Shown: one piece after another, positions 26,519-35,023 of the stretch
How the letters are laid out: every line of letters starts with the position of its first letter
How positions within the stretch are numbered: position 1 is the stretch's first letter
NCBI GenBank assembly: GCA_937989585.1
Contig: CALKRW010000042.1
Coordinates: 1 to 64,000 of the forward strand
Direction: 5' to 3'
Source: an uncultured Porphyromonadaceae bacterium
Lineage (GTDB): Bacteria > Bacteroidota > Bacteroidia > Bacteroidales > Muribaculaceae
Length of the DNA: 64,000 nucleotides
Made by a program: the position numbers and the translations under genes
Notes under the pieces: generated by a model
Databases searched by the model: none
What the model was told of the DNA's origin: nothing
Seen by the model: only the letters and a program-made list of their open reading frames with translations

Positions 26519-28477
26519 TCAGCGATTGAACAGACGGGAGATGTCTTCGGCTCCCATGATGCGGATTACAGGCAGTCCGTCGGGGGTATAGCCGGGAGCG
26601 GGGAGCCGGAACAGGTCTGTGACAAGACGTTCCATTTCCTCGGGTGTGAGGCGGGTGTTTCCTCTCATTGCTGATGCTTTTGCCAGTGATAGAGCCACAT
26701 GGCGATGCCATGCCGATTTGTCTGAATCGCAGGCTGTTTCTTCTGCGATATCTGCGATCACACTGCGGAACGTCTCGGCGGCAGAGGCAGGTCCGAGTAC
26801 TGAAGGTATGGCCTTTAACACCCATACGGCCGAGGAGCCTTCCCGTTCGGCATGGAAACCGATTTCCTCAAGCGTGGATATGTTGCCTGCAGCAATTGCC
26901 GACGCCGCTGCGTCTAATTCGACAGATTCTTCTATCAGCAGGTACTGAGAAGAAAGGCTGTTGCCATCAAGTTTCTCCAGTATAGAGGTATAAAGTATAA
27001 GCACATTCGCACGATGCTGGTCGATGAACATCAGTCCTGATTTCGAGTCGGTCACAAGGTATCGCCCGCGACATTGAATCATGTCACGCGAAAAACCGTG
27101 ATTCTCGGCAATCTTGTCAAAACTCGGATTATGGCTGTTGTCATCAAAGGATAACTTTCCGTGTATCGCGTCATCTTCAATAACGGAGTCCGATTTGTCA
27201 TTACCGCCGGCGGTTTCGGAATTATCTCCGGTCTTGGAGAGGAATGAGTCGTAAAGTTTATCCCAGTCACGGGTATTGCGGTTCAGTGCCGATGCTCTGC
27301 CGCTGTTTCCCGTGAAGATTCGGCTCTGTACGGGAATGTTCTCAGGCTTCGCCAATAAATCGTCAAAGGGATTATATGACGGATCGAGTTCATCGCTGAC
27401 AGGCGAGACCGGCACATCCTCCCGGGGGACACATGGAGGAATGTCGGGTACATCGCTGGCATCAAAGTCAATTGATGGACCGACATTGAATTTGCCGAGA
27501 GATTCCTTGATGGCCGCAGTCAGAATCTGAAAGACTAGTTGTTCGTCCTCGAACTTGATCTCATGTTTCTGGGGATGTATATTTACATCTATCCGGTCTG
27601 GCTCAAGTTCGAAACTTATGAAATAATTCGGCTGGACGTCAGCCGAGATAAGGTCCTTGTAGCAGTTTAGTACCGCGCGGTGGAAATATGGATGGCGCAT
27701 GTTGCGTCCGTTGACGAAGAAGTATTGCAGGGCACCGCGTCTGCGGGCGGCCTCGGGCAAGCCGATGTAACCGCTTATCTTTACGATACCGGCTGATGTC
27801 TCGAGCGGAATTATGCCTTGTTCAACGGTTTTGCCGAACAGGGCACCTATACGTTTTTTCAAGGGAGACTGGAGCATCTGGTGCACGAGTTGGCCATTGT
27901 GCGTAAGCGAGAACTCGACATTGGTGTTAACCAGTGCCAGACGTTCGAACTCATGCATTATGTGGGTCATCTCCTGGGCATCCTTCTTAAGGAAGCGTCG
28001 CCTTGCAACGAAGTTATAGAAAAGGTTCCTGACCATTATATTGGTGCCTCTCGTGCATACGCAAGGTTCCTGTGACACTACGTCCGAAGCGCGGATGTGC
28101 AACTCGGTTCCTATAGAATCCTCCGGACGCATGGTTCGCATCTCGACCTCACTTACCGCGGCTATGGACGGGAGAGCCTCGCCGCGGAAGCCCATTGTGT
28201 GGAGCATGAACAGATCGTCGGCCTTGCGTATCTTTGATGTCGCATGTCGCTCGAATGCCAGACGGGCATCTGTTGTAGACATGCCGCAACCGTTGTCAAT
28301 GACCTGTATCAGAGTCTTCCCGGCATCTTTCAGTACAATCTGCACTGCAGTGGCGCCGGCGTCTATGGCATTTTCCACAAGTTCCTTAATGACCGAGGCG
28401 GGACGCTGTATCACCTCCCCGGCAGCAATCTGGTTTGCCACCGAATCAGGCAGGAGTCTGATGATATCCTCGGTCAT
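26519..28477 (-). CDS. mutL: DNA mismatch repair protein MutL
   Basis: A 652-residue mismatch-repair matchmaker that couples MutS recognition to strand removal. The N-terminal GHKL ATPase is complete: ELVENAIDAGAT, DNGCGM, TMGFRGEALPSIAAVSE. A variable acidic linker (about 340-450) leads to the dimerisation domain. That domain lacks the endonuclease motifs of MutH-less bacteria: DQH at 486-488 is followed by RANV rather than A-x2-E-x4-E, and the CPHGRP-like box is TPDGLP (631-636). It is the last gene of a guaA - zinc-ribbon - mutL run, with 39 bp before it. Confidence 0.96.
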   Translation of the reverse strand: MTEDIIRLLPDSVANQIAAGEVIQRPASVIKELVENAIDAGATAVQIVLKDAGKTLIQVIDNGCGMSTTDARLAFERHATSKIRKADDLFMLHTMGFRGEALPSIAAVSEVEMRTMRPEDSIGTELHIRASDVVSQEPCVCTRGTNIMVRNLFYNFVARRRFLKKDAQEMTHIMHEFERLALVNTNVEFSLTHNGQLVHQMLQSPLKKRIGALFGKTVEQGIIPLETSAGIVKISGYIGLPEAARRRGALQYFFVNGRNMRHPYFHRAVLNCYKDLISADVQPNYFISFELEPDRIDVNIHPQKHEIKFEDEQLVFQILTAAIKESLGKFNVGPSIDFDASDVPDIPPCVPREDVPVSPVSDELDPSYNPFDDLLAKPENIPVQSRIFTGNSGRASALNRNTRDWDKLYDSFLSKTGDNSETAGGNDKSDSVIEDDAIHGKLSFDDNSHNPSFDKIAENHGFSRDMIQCRGRYLVTDSKSGLMFIDQHRANVLILYTSILEKLDGNSLSSQYLLIEESVELDAAASAIAAGNISTLEEIGFHAEREGSSAVWVLKAIPSVLGPASAAETFRSVIADIAEETACDSDKSAWHRHVALSLAKASAMRGNTRLTPEEMERLVTDLFRLPAPGYTPDGLPVIRIMGAEDISRLFNR

Positions 28478-28516
28478 AACGGATTGATGCTTATATATAA
28501 ACTGGTTGATGCTGGA

Positions 28517-29575
28517 TTATTCGTAATAACTTATTGTGCGGACTTCAGAGGCTTCGTCCGAGTTCTGTTGCTGATTTCCGTATTCGTCGTTGTAGTACGC
28601 TGTCCTCTTGATTTTGCGGGATGTCCAGTTATGCCGGTTGTCAAATTCGTAGTCGGTGTATTCGAATTCCAGTCTCTGGTCATAATTGTTGGTGACTATC
28701 ATCTCGCTTATCGTACCGTCCGGCGAATATTTTATTCTTGCCTGTCGTATCTCGCCGTTAGGCAAGTTCAGGATAAACCCTACATAACGTTTGCGGCTAT
28801 CCAGCTGATACTCGAAGGTCGCTGTGCCACCTTCTCCGTCATCGACATCAGCCGCAACTATATAGCCCTCGCCGTTGCGTTTCACTTTCTGAAACTCGTT
28901 GGTGGTCATGTTTCCCAATGCATCGAACTCTGTCGAGCCATTAGGACTGACGCATTTGCGTACGCGTCCGTGAAGATCGCTGAAAGCGAGATCGGGTGTT
29001 GCAACATCCTGGGCACTGCTCCGTTCCTCGATGACAGTCACATCATCGACGGTATTGTCCTCGTCTTCTGAGTCTGACTCGTCCTCGACGTTTTCAGTGC
29101 CTCCCAATGTCTCGGACGTCCGGAATCCGAACCAATATACGGCTCCCGCGCCAAGTAACAAAGCGGCCAGAACAGGACCGAGCCATATCCATACGGAGCG
29201 TTTCCTCACCATATGGGTTTCCGGACCAACAAACATTGTCTCTTTCTCGGATTCGAGATCCTCACCGGGAAGAAAGGCGTTCTCGGCAGACTGCCGGGCC
29301 TCGGCATGCACCGTGTCGTCAGTCGTCATTGTTGCGGCATCATCGTCGAGAATATGGGTATCGGAATCCTCCTCATAAATCTGAGTACTTGAATCCTCTT
29401 CAGGTATACGAATTGCCGTATCCTCGTCATCGATGATCTGAGTGCATGAGTCGTCATCGTCCCTTACCGGGCCGTTTGTCGACCCGGCATCAAATTTTGT
29501 TCCGCAGCTGGAGCAGAAAGCGTCGGATGCATTTACAAGCGCGCCACAGTTGGGGCAGACTTTCCGGATGTCCAT
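28517..29575 (-). CDS. Zinc-ribbon membrane protein with acidic threonine repeats
   Basis: A 352-residue protein of unknown function. An N-terminal zinc ribbon has Cys7, Cys10, Cys21 and Cys24. Residues ~38-86 are strongly acidic with four or five repeated T-x-I-like units (CTQII, DTAIRI, STQIY, DTHIL, then ATMTT), each preceded by Asp/Glu. One membrane helix lies at about 127-151. The outer part (about 200-352) is a beta-rich domain (ATFEYQLDSRKRYVGFIL, ISEMIVTNNYDQRLEFEYTDYEFDN), resembling Bacteroidales proteins that track text-like stretches of tandem strands. The repeats look like phosphothreonine targets for an FHA domain, but no kinase or FHA gene is in the window. It lies 24 bp after guaA. 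Confidence 0.8.
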   Translation of the reverse strand: MDIRKVCPNCGALVNASDAFCSSCGTKFDAGSTNGPVRDDDDSCTQIIDDEDTAIRIPEEDSSTQIYEEDSDTHILDDDAATMTTDDTVHAEARQSAENAFLPGEDLESEKETMFVGPETHMVRKRSVWIWLGPVLAALLLGAGAVYWFGFRTSETLGGTENVEDESDSEDEDNTVDDVTVIEERSSAQDVATPDLAFSDLHGRVRKCVSPNGSTEFDALGNMTTNEFQKVKRNGEGYIVAADVDDGEGGTATFEYQLDSRKRYVGFILNLPNGEIRQARIKYSPDGTISEMIVTNNYDQRLEFEYTDYEFDNRHNWTSRKIKRTAYYNDEYGNQQQNSDEASEVRTISYYE

Positions 29576-29599
29576 GGCTATTTACCTTTATAGGTTAGA

Positions 29600-31123
29600 T
29601 TATTCCCACTCGATGGTGCTTGGCGGTTTGGAAGAGATGTCGTAGCATACGCGGTTGACGCCGCGCACCTTGTTTATGATTTCGTTAGAGACCTTGGCCA
29701 TGAATTCGTATGGTAGATGTGCCCAGTCGGCGGTCATGGCATCGGTCGATGTAACGGCGCGTAGTGCGACAGCCTGCTCATAAGTGCGCTCGTCTCCCAT
29801 CACGCCGACCGAGTTAACCGGCAGGAGTATTACGCCGGCCTGCCATATCTGGTCGTAAAGACCGGCCTCACGCAGTCCGGTGATGAAGATATCGTCTGCA
29901 TCCTGAAGCACGCGCACCTTCTCGGGTGTGATGTCGCCGAGTATGCGTACAGCCAGACCGGGACCCGGGAACGGATGGCGCTTGATCAGATGTTCCGGCA
30001 TACCGAGTTCCCGGCCGACAGCGCGGACCTCGTCCTTGAACAGGGATTTGAGCGGTTCGCAGAGTTTCAGGTTCATCTTCTCGGGAAGACCGCCTACGTT
30101 GTGGTGACTCTTGATGACTGTTCCCGTAATCGAGAGTGACTCTATGCGGTCAGGATAGATGGTGCCCTGTGCCAGCCACTTTACATCCTTGATTTTATGC
30201 GCTTCCTCATCGAAGACCTCGATGAAGTCACGGCCTATGATCTTGCGTTTCTTCTCGGGTTCGGTGACACCGGCCAGGTCGCTGAAGAATTTCTTTGAGG
30301 CATCGACACCGATTACGTTCAGGCCAAGACATTTGTAGTCGTTTAGAACGTTTGCGAATTCGTTCTTGCGCAACAGTCCGTGGTCCACGAATATACAGGT
30401 CAGACGGTCGCCTATGGCTCGGTTCAGCAATACTGCGGCAACCGAAGAATCGACACCGCCGCTCAGTCCAAGCACGACACGGTCATCGCCAAGTTGCTCG
30501 CGCAGTTCGGTGACTGTCGACTCGATGAATGAGGCCGGAGACCAAGTCTGGTGCGAGCCGCAGATGCCGACAGTAAAGTTACGAAGAATATCAAGTCCGC
30601 ACTGCGAGTGGAAAACCTCGGGATGGAACTGGACTCCCCACATCCTGCGGCACTCATGGCGGTAGGCCGCACAGTGTACACTTTCGGTGGATGCTATTAC
30701 GCGGAAGTCTGCGGGCAAAGACGTGATGGTGTCGCCGTGGCTCATCCAGACCACGCTTCCAGGCTCGATGCCTGTCATAAGGGGGTCTTCACTGTCGACA
30801 TAAGACAGTTTGGCCCGACCGTACTCACGGCTCTCGGCAGGTTCTACTGTCCCGCCGTAGGTGTAAGCCATCAACTGGGCGCCGTAACAGATGCCTAGTA
30901 CGGGATATTTCTCAATCAGAGGTTCGACATCGGTCTTGAAGGCTGAAGGATCATATACCGAGAAAGGCGAACCTGAAAGAATCACACCGATTACAGAGGG
31001 GTCGTCCGACGGAAACTTGTTGTAGGGGACAATCTCGCAATAAGTGTTGAGTTCGCGCAGACGACGGCCTATGAGTTGTGTTGTCTGTGACCCGAAATCC
31101 AGAATTATAATCTTCTCCTGCAT
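29600..31123 (-). CDS. guaA: GMP synthase (glutamine-hydrolysing)
   Basis: Converts XMP to GMP using ATP and glutamine. The 507-residue chain has an N-terminal class I amidotransferase (nucleophile Cys79 in VLGICYGAQ; QFHPEV) and an ATP-pyrophosphatase domain (GLSGGVDSSV). The C-terminal dimerisation domain ends TSKPPSTIEWE, as in all GuaA proteins. It is first in a run with the zinc-ribbon gene (24 bp) and mutL. A minus-strand TATCTTTG at 31224-31231 is a possible promoter. Confidence 0.97.
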   Translation of the reverse strand: MQEKIIILDFGSQTTQLIGRRLRELNTYCEIVPYNKFPSDDPSVIGVILSGSPFSVYDPSAFKTDVEPLIEKYPVLGICYGAQLMAYTYGGTVEPAESREYGRAKLSYVDSEDPLMTGIEPGSVVWMSHGDTITSLPADFRVIASTESVHCAAYRHECRRMWGVQFHPEVFHSQCGLDILRNFTVGICGSHQTWSPASFIESTVTELREQLGDDRVVLGLSGGVDSSVAAVLLNRAIGDRLTCIFVDHGLLRKNEFANVLNDYKCLGLNVIGVDASKKFFSDLAGVTEPEKKRKIIGRDFIEVFDEEAHKIKDVKWLAQGTIYPDRIESLSITGTVIKSHHNVGGLPEKMNLKLCEPLKSLFKDEVRAVGRELGMPEHLIKRHPFPGPGLAVRILGDITPEKVRVLQDADDIFITGLREAGLYDQIWQAGVILLPVNSVGVMGDERTYEQAVALRAVTSTDAMTADWAHLPYEFMAKVSNEIINKVRGVNRVCYDISSKPPSTIEWE

Positions 31124-31284
31124 AATATTATAATGTATTTGCCGGCATGCGACTCACTGTCACACGCCTGATAATTGCATATATAATTGTATTTAGTGGG
31201 TGGACTATTGGCTTTTTCTTTTGCAAAGATAGTCATTTTCTCCCAAACGGACGCGTATCATTAAATTAATTGGTAAAAAATGGT

Positions 31285-31292
31285 TAACTTTG
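31285..31292 (+). promoter_or_regulatory. Candidate -7 box of the DUF4421 gene
   Basis: TAACTTTG precedes the GTG start at 31323 by 31 bp. A properly spaced TTTG -33 box is not apparent. Confidence 0.5.
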
Positions 31293-31322
31293 CACCCGCA
31301 TTAAACATAGAGATGAAACATA

Positions 31323-32390
31323 GTGAGTAAGCCGCTTAGAATATTACTGCTGTCGATGGTGACTGTAATGCTGTCAGTTCCTCAGAAAGCGGGAGCGTTT
31401 TCTCTGGCTCTTGACTCTGTAGCCACATGGGGCAAGTTCCCAAGGTTCTGTGTGAATACTTACCGCTGGGGTGACAAATTCTTCAATTCCTATGATTCTG
31501 CATATGTTGAAGGTACAGGCTATAAGTTCAACGGCAAGTTGAAGACCGATACCTGGGTTGACAATTATAGATTCGCCCTTCCGGACAAATATGTTATGAA
31601 CATGCGCTCCGATTGGTGCACATCCACCGGCCTGTGGCTGACATATCTGGCTTTATCTGTGGGATACGATGTCAATGTATCGAAATTTTTCGGAGGTTCC
31701 GATCAAGCCCGCAAGCGTTTCAACTTTAATTTTAACTGTGCGTTGTTCGGAGCCAACTTCTATTGGATTACCAATGATGTCGGTACCAAGATAAATGAGT
31801 TCGGACCGAGACATAACGAGCAGAAACTCAATATTCCTTTCACGGGTATTAATACACAGATTTTCGGATTTGACACATATTATATATTGAACAACAAGCG
31901 ATATTCGCGTGCTGCTGCATTCAATTATTCTAAAATCCAAAAAAGGAGTCAGGGCTCGTTCTTCTTCGGATTCGCATACTGGAAACAGAAATACGATTTT
32001 GATTTTTCAAAACTTCCCACCGACATTCGTGAAGATCTGCCTGAATCGTGGGCAGAACGGGATTACCGCTATTCGGCGTCTAACCACAACTATTCCCTGT
32101 GTGCCGGTTATGGATACAACTGGGTGTTCGCGCGACACTGGCTGCTGGGAGTTAACGAGTCGCCTGTTCTGGGACTGAAGCATGGATATATCAATAATCC
32201 CGGGAAAGTGGCTAACTCATTGTCGCTATACAACCGCTTCAAACTTTCGGTGATCTGGAATAACGGCGAATGGTTCGCCGGTATAATAGGCAATGCCGAA
32301 AACGGCCTGATCTATGACAAGGACCACCAGTTGATAAGCGGAGTGTTCTCGTTTGAGGCGTCGGTCGGCTATCGCTTCAATCTCTGGTAG
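31323..32390 (+). CDS. DUF4421 outer-membrane barrel protein
   Basis: A 355-residue exported protein of the DUF4421 family. It starts at a GTG (31323). The ATG ten bases upstream opens only a five-codon frame, so GTG is favoured. A signal peptide ends near AGAFS (about 25). The rest is aromatic-rich strand sequence ending GYRFNLW, typical of an outer-membrane beta-barrel; KRFNFNFNCALFGANFYWI is a family hallmark. Function unknown. It ends 7 bp from the convergent Rossmann-fold gene. Confidence 0.82.
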   Translation: MSKPLRILLLSMVTVMLSVPQKAGAFSLALDSVATWGKFPRFCVNTYRWGDKFFNSYDSAYVEGTGYKFNGKLKTDTWVDNYRFALPDKYVMNMRSDWCTSTGLWLTYLALSVGYDVNVSKFFGGSDQARKRFNFNFNCALFGANFYWITNDVGTKINEFGPRHNEQKLNIPFTGINTQIFGFDTYYILNNKRYSRAAAFNYSKIQKRSQGSFFFGFAYWKQKYDFDFSKLPTDIREDLPESWAERDYRYSASNHNYSLCAGYGYNWVFARHWLLGVNESPVLGLKHGYINNPGKVANSLSLYNRFKLSVIWNNGEWFAGIIGNAENGLIYDKDHQLISGVFSFEASVGYRFNLW

Positions 32391-32397
32391 AGATTAA

Positions 32398-33018
32398 TCA
32401 TATCCGCAGTCCGTCGAAGGGCGCGTCTGACGGTATTGACACAAGGATTGCCAGTTCGGCAATGTCCCGGTCATTCCTGTTGTCGCTATTTATGCAGGTT
32501 GCAGTGATAGTGTCATCTGAATGCAGTTCGACAGGGGCCATGTCGGAGTGGCAGATACGGATTATTCGTGGAACATAATCCGTTATCGGCGGGAATCGTC
32601 GTGTGTGCTCGAGAATTGCAGACACGACCTCACGGATACTTTCTGACCTTGAGCATGTGTTGATGATGATGTCAACGCCGCGCCATGCCTTCAGCAGATT
32701 TTCAGTGGCTGTTCGGCAGCCTTCGTCATCGGAAAGATCGAGTGGGCAAAACCGCACGCCTCGGTCATGTGCGAGAGCATTTCCCCGCGAGATGTCGCTG
32801 TCGAAAACGGCGACTCGCGAACCGGCATTCAGAAATCTTTCGGCGATTGTTTCGGCTAGTCCGTTGTCATTCCCAAGAATAAGCACATGCCGGGGTGGAA
32901 AATTAAAGACGACTTTGCCAGGAGTTGACGACAGGGTAGGGCGTACGCGCGAAACTCCGCCTCGGTTTTTCCCAAGTCGGAGTTCCTCCATTTTTCGTTC
33001 GAGGTAATTGTCAGCCAT
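32398..33018 (-). CDS. Rossmann-fold, short-chain-dehydrogenase-like protein
   Basis: A 206-residue protein. A conserved N-terminal helix (MADNYLERKMEELRLGK) precedes a beta-alpha-beta nucleotide-binding start (HVLILGNDNGLAETIAERF, then VAVFDSDI). The glycine pattern is loose and the Ser-Tyr-x3-Lys catalytic set of short-chain dehydrogenases is not clear, so it may bind NAD(P) without being a dehydrogenase. It lies 5 bp after the DUF4252 gene and ends the sigma-factor operon. Confidence 0.75.
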   Translation of the reverse strand: MADNYLERKMEELRLGKNRGGVSRVRPTLSSTPGKVVFNFPPRHVLILGNDNGLAETIAERFLNAGSRVAVFDSDISRGNALAHDRGVRFCPLDLSDDEGCRTATENLLKAWRGVDIIINTCSRSESIREVVSAILEHTRRFPPITDYVPRIIRICHSDMAPVELHSDDTITATCINSDNRNDRDIAELAILVSIPSDAPFDGLRI

Positions 33019-33023
33019 GGATA

Positions 33024-33515
33024 TTATTGCCCGTTGCGTATTTTCGAAACATCTATCTTGCCCTTAAGGTAGATGGCGACGTATTCCTCGCTGTCGCGGT
33101 CGTCAACAAGCAGAATAATGCCGTCGACAATGGTGCTGTCATCAGACCCGGGAGCCATATAGATGTGTATCCGTTCGTTATCTTCCTCGATTTCGGATGC
33201 GATCTCATAGCCGGAACGTGCTACGGCTTCTTCGCAAGCCTTGCGAACTGCGCCAATCTTGCTTTTGGATTCGCAGGTAATCAATTCGATACGGTCAAAA
33301 GACTTGACGGCATCTTTTATGCCGAAGTTTTCGGAAGCGTAATTTTCGTAAAGCGAATTCGCAAACCTCAGCATGCCCTTGCCGATGGTGATTTTAGTTA
33401 TTTCCTCGTCAGACGGAACGTTGGTAAAGAACTTCTGTCCGAGGCACGACATGGTGGACATTGATGCGATTGCTACGACCACCAGAATCGATAATTTTCT
33501 GATAAACTGTTTCAT
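33024..33515 (-). CDS. DUF4252 lipoprotein
   Basis: A 163-residue DUF4252 protein. Signal sequence with lipobox (TMSC), so Cys24 is likely lipidated. The mature part is a compact alpha/beta domain (FANSLYENYASENFGI, DSFDRIELIT-like segment, EEYVAIYLKGKIDVSKI end). In Bacteroidetes these genes follow ECF sigma/anti-sigma pairs, as here. Function unknown. It is 62 bp after the anti-sigma gene and 5 bp before the Rossmann gene. Confidence 0.85.
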   Translation of the reverse strand: MKQFIRKLSILVVVAIASMSTMSCLGQKFFTNVPSDEEITKITIGKGMLRFANSLYENYASENFGIKDAVKSFDRIELITCESKSKIGAVRKACEEAVARSGYEIASEIEEDNERIHIYMAPGSDDSTIVDGIILLVDDRDSEEYVAIYLKGKIDVSKIRNGQ

Positions 33516-33577
33516 ATAATTTATTTATTGCTGTTTTGTTTTATTTGATGCATTTCCGGGCCCGGGTTTAAACGCCG

Positions 33578-34324
33578 TCATAGATTTTTTAGTGTGGTGG
33601 AGATTGTGACTATGGATTCGTCAAGGTGGCGGTCGACATCACGCACAGACTTGTTCACGACATCTAGCGAATTGTCGATTTTGTTGCAGACCAGATTAAT
33701 GTAGTATGCAGCCTGAGCCGAGTCGTTTATCTCAATATATCCGTCGGAGACATCGGCTTGTGTTGCAGCACGTTCTGTCCTGTTGTTTTGACGTGAAACA
33801 TTAGTCGCTTTGGATGCCGGAACGACATCTGTTTCTTCCGTTGGAGTATTGATTGTTGCGGCATAAGCGATTGTGTCGATTTCTGTAAGCCCTGCTGCCA
33901 CCCTGGCAGTGAGTACCTTTTCTGTGCCTTCTCCGGATATGTTGTCCTGAGGTTCCAGGCGGAACGAGTCACCGGACGGATAGCGGAAGAAGAGTACTGC
34001 CGCTATGCACGCCGCTGCGGCTATACTTGCCCAGACTGTCCATCGGGGGAGTGGGTCGGTAATCCTGACCTTTTCAGTGCCTGAAGCAGAAACTTCCTCA
34101 TTGGCGGCTTTTTCGATTTCGGTGAGGAAACCGGTTCCGAGTATTTCCTCGGCCGAGGGAATCTCAGCCGGGACATTACTCGTGAAAATAGCGGCGTCGG
34201 GCCTGAGGTCGACAGGGATATCCTTCGTTTCCGAAAAGAAACGGCGCAGAGCCTCAATGTCTTCCGGCGTGGAAGTCCCGTCGTAGAAGCGGTCGAGAAG
34301 AATGCGTATTTCGTTGATATCCAT
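33578..34324 (-). CDS. Putative anti-sigma factor, single membrane helix
   Basis: A 248-residue protein beginning 3 bp after the sigma gene. A soluble N terminus (DINEIRILLDRFYDGTSTPEDIEALRRFF, a common start of Bacteroidales regulators) covers about 90 residues. One membrane helix follows (WTVWASIAAAACIAAVLFF, about 95-115), then a low-complexity periplasmic part. The anti-sigma assignment rests on position, topology and the N-terminal helix pair, not on a clear zinc-binding motif. Confidence 0.7.
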   Translation of the reverse strand: MDINEIRILLDRFYDGTSTPEDIEALRRFFSETKDIPVDLRPDAAIFTSNVPAEIPSAEEILGTGFLTEIEKAANEEVSASGTEKVRITDPLPRWTVWASIAAAACIAAVLFFRYPSGDSFRLEPQDNISGEGTEKVLTARVAAGLTEIDTIAYAATINTPTEETDVVPASKATNVSRQNNRTERAATQADVSDGYIEINDSAQAAYYINLVCNKIDNSLDVVNKSVRDVDRHLDESIVTISTTLKNL

Positions 34325-34327
34325 TTT

Positions 34328-34819
34328 TTAATAATATTTATTTTGAAGAGATAGGAGAATGGTGCGGAGTTGTCGGCGGGTTCGGCTGAGCATCACACGG
34401 ATGTTGACTTCGGTGGTCGAGAATTTTGCGGCGATTTCGGCGTTGTCCTCGCCTGCAAGACTGAGCCTTATAAGTTCCCGGTGCCGGGAATCGAGCATTG
34501 AGATTGCCTCGGGTAGCAAGTCTTCTTGCGAATGGCTGTCACTTTCATCGTCCGGAATAGACATTTGTCCGTCGATGACAGTTTCTCTGCCCGGTGGATT
34601 TGAGCGCATCCACGAGAGGGCGGCATTACGGGCACTGACAGCACAGAACGAACGCGATGAGGCAGGTAATGCCAGCGAAGCGTGTTTTTCCCAGAGTCGG
34701 CGAAATAATTCCTGAACGATATCCCGTGCATCATCGCTGTTGTGGACGATGCCCAGCACTACGGCATAAGCCGTATCGTAGCATGGGAGGATTTCGTCTT
34801 TGAATTCTGAGGCTGTCAT
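34328..34819 (-). CDS. ECF-type RNA polymerase sigma factor
   Basis: A 163-residue ECF sigma factor with region 2 (DDARDIVQELFRRLWEKHASL) and region 4 (LDSRHRELIRLSLAGEDNAEIAAKF, then VNIRVMLSRTRRQLR). It is the first gene of a four-gene operon (anti-sigma, DUF4252, Rossmann protein). Probably autoregulated, as most such operons are, but no target promoter can be read here. Confidence 0.93.
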   Translation of the reverse strand: MTASEFKDEILPCYDTAYAVVLGIVHNSDDARDIVQELFRRLWEKHASLALPASSRSFCAVSARNAALSWMRSNPPGRETVIDGQMSIPDDESDSHSQEDLLPEAISMLDSRHRELIRLSLAGEDNAEIAAKFSTTEVNIRVMLSRTRRQLRTILLSLQNKYY

Positions 34820-34947
34820 TTTTCCGTTCTTTATTATTAAGACGCGGACTCACATGTTTTGTAACACTAGTAAAGGGAAAATTTTTAAACGTGAGAAATT
34901 CCGATTTCTATGCAGGCAGATTTTACAGTGTCAAGCCGTTAATAATC

Positions 34948-34985
34948 AAAAGGCTGCGCCGTATGGAAACTACGGCACAGCCTTT
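34948..34985 (-). terminator. Terminator of the TPR gene
   Basis: AAAGGCTGcGCCGTA and TACGGCaCAGCCTTT form a stem with one mismatch. On the minus strand it follows the TPR stop by about 40 bases and is followed by TTTTGATTATT. Confidence 0.8.
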
Positions 34986-35023
34986 CGGAAATTATGCTTA
35001 CCGGTGTTTATTACCGGATTGAT

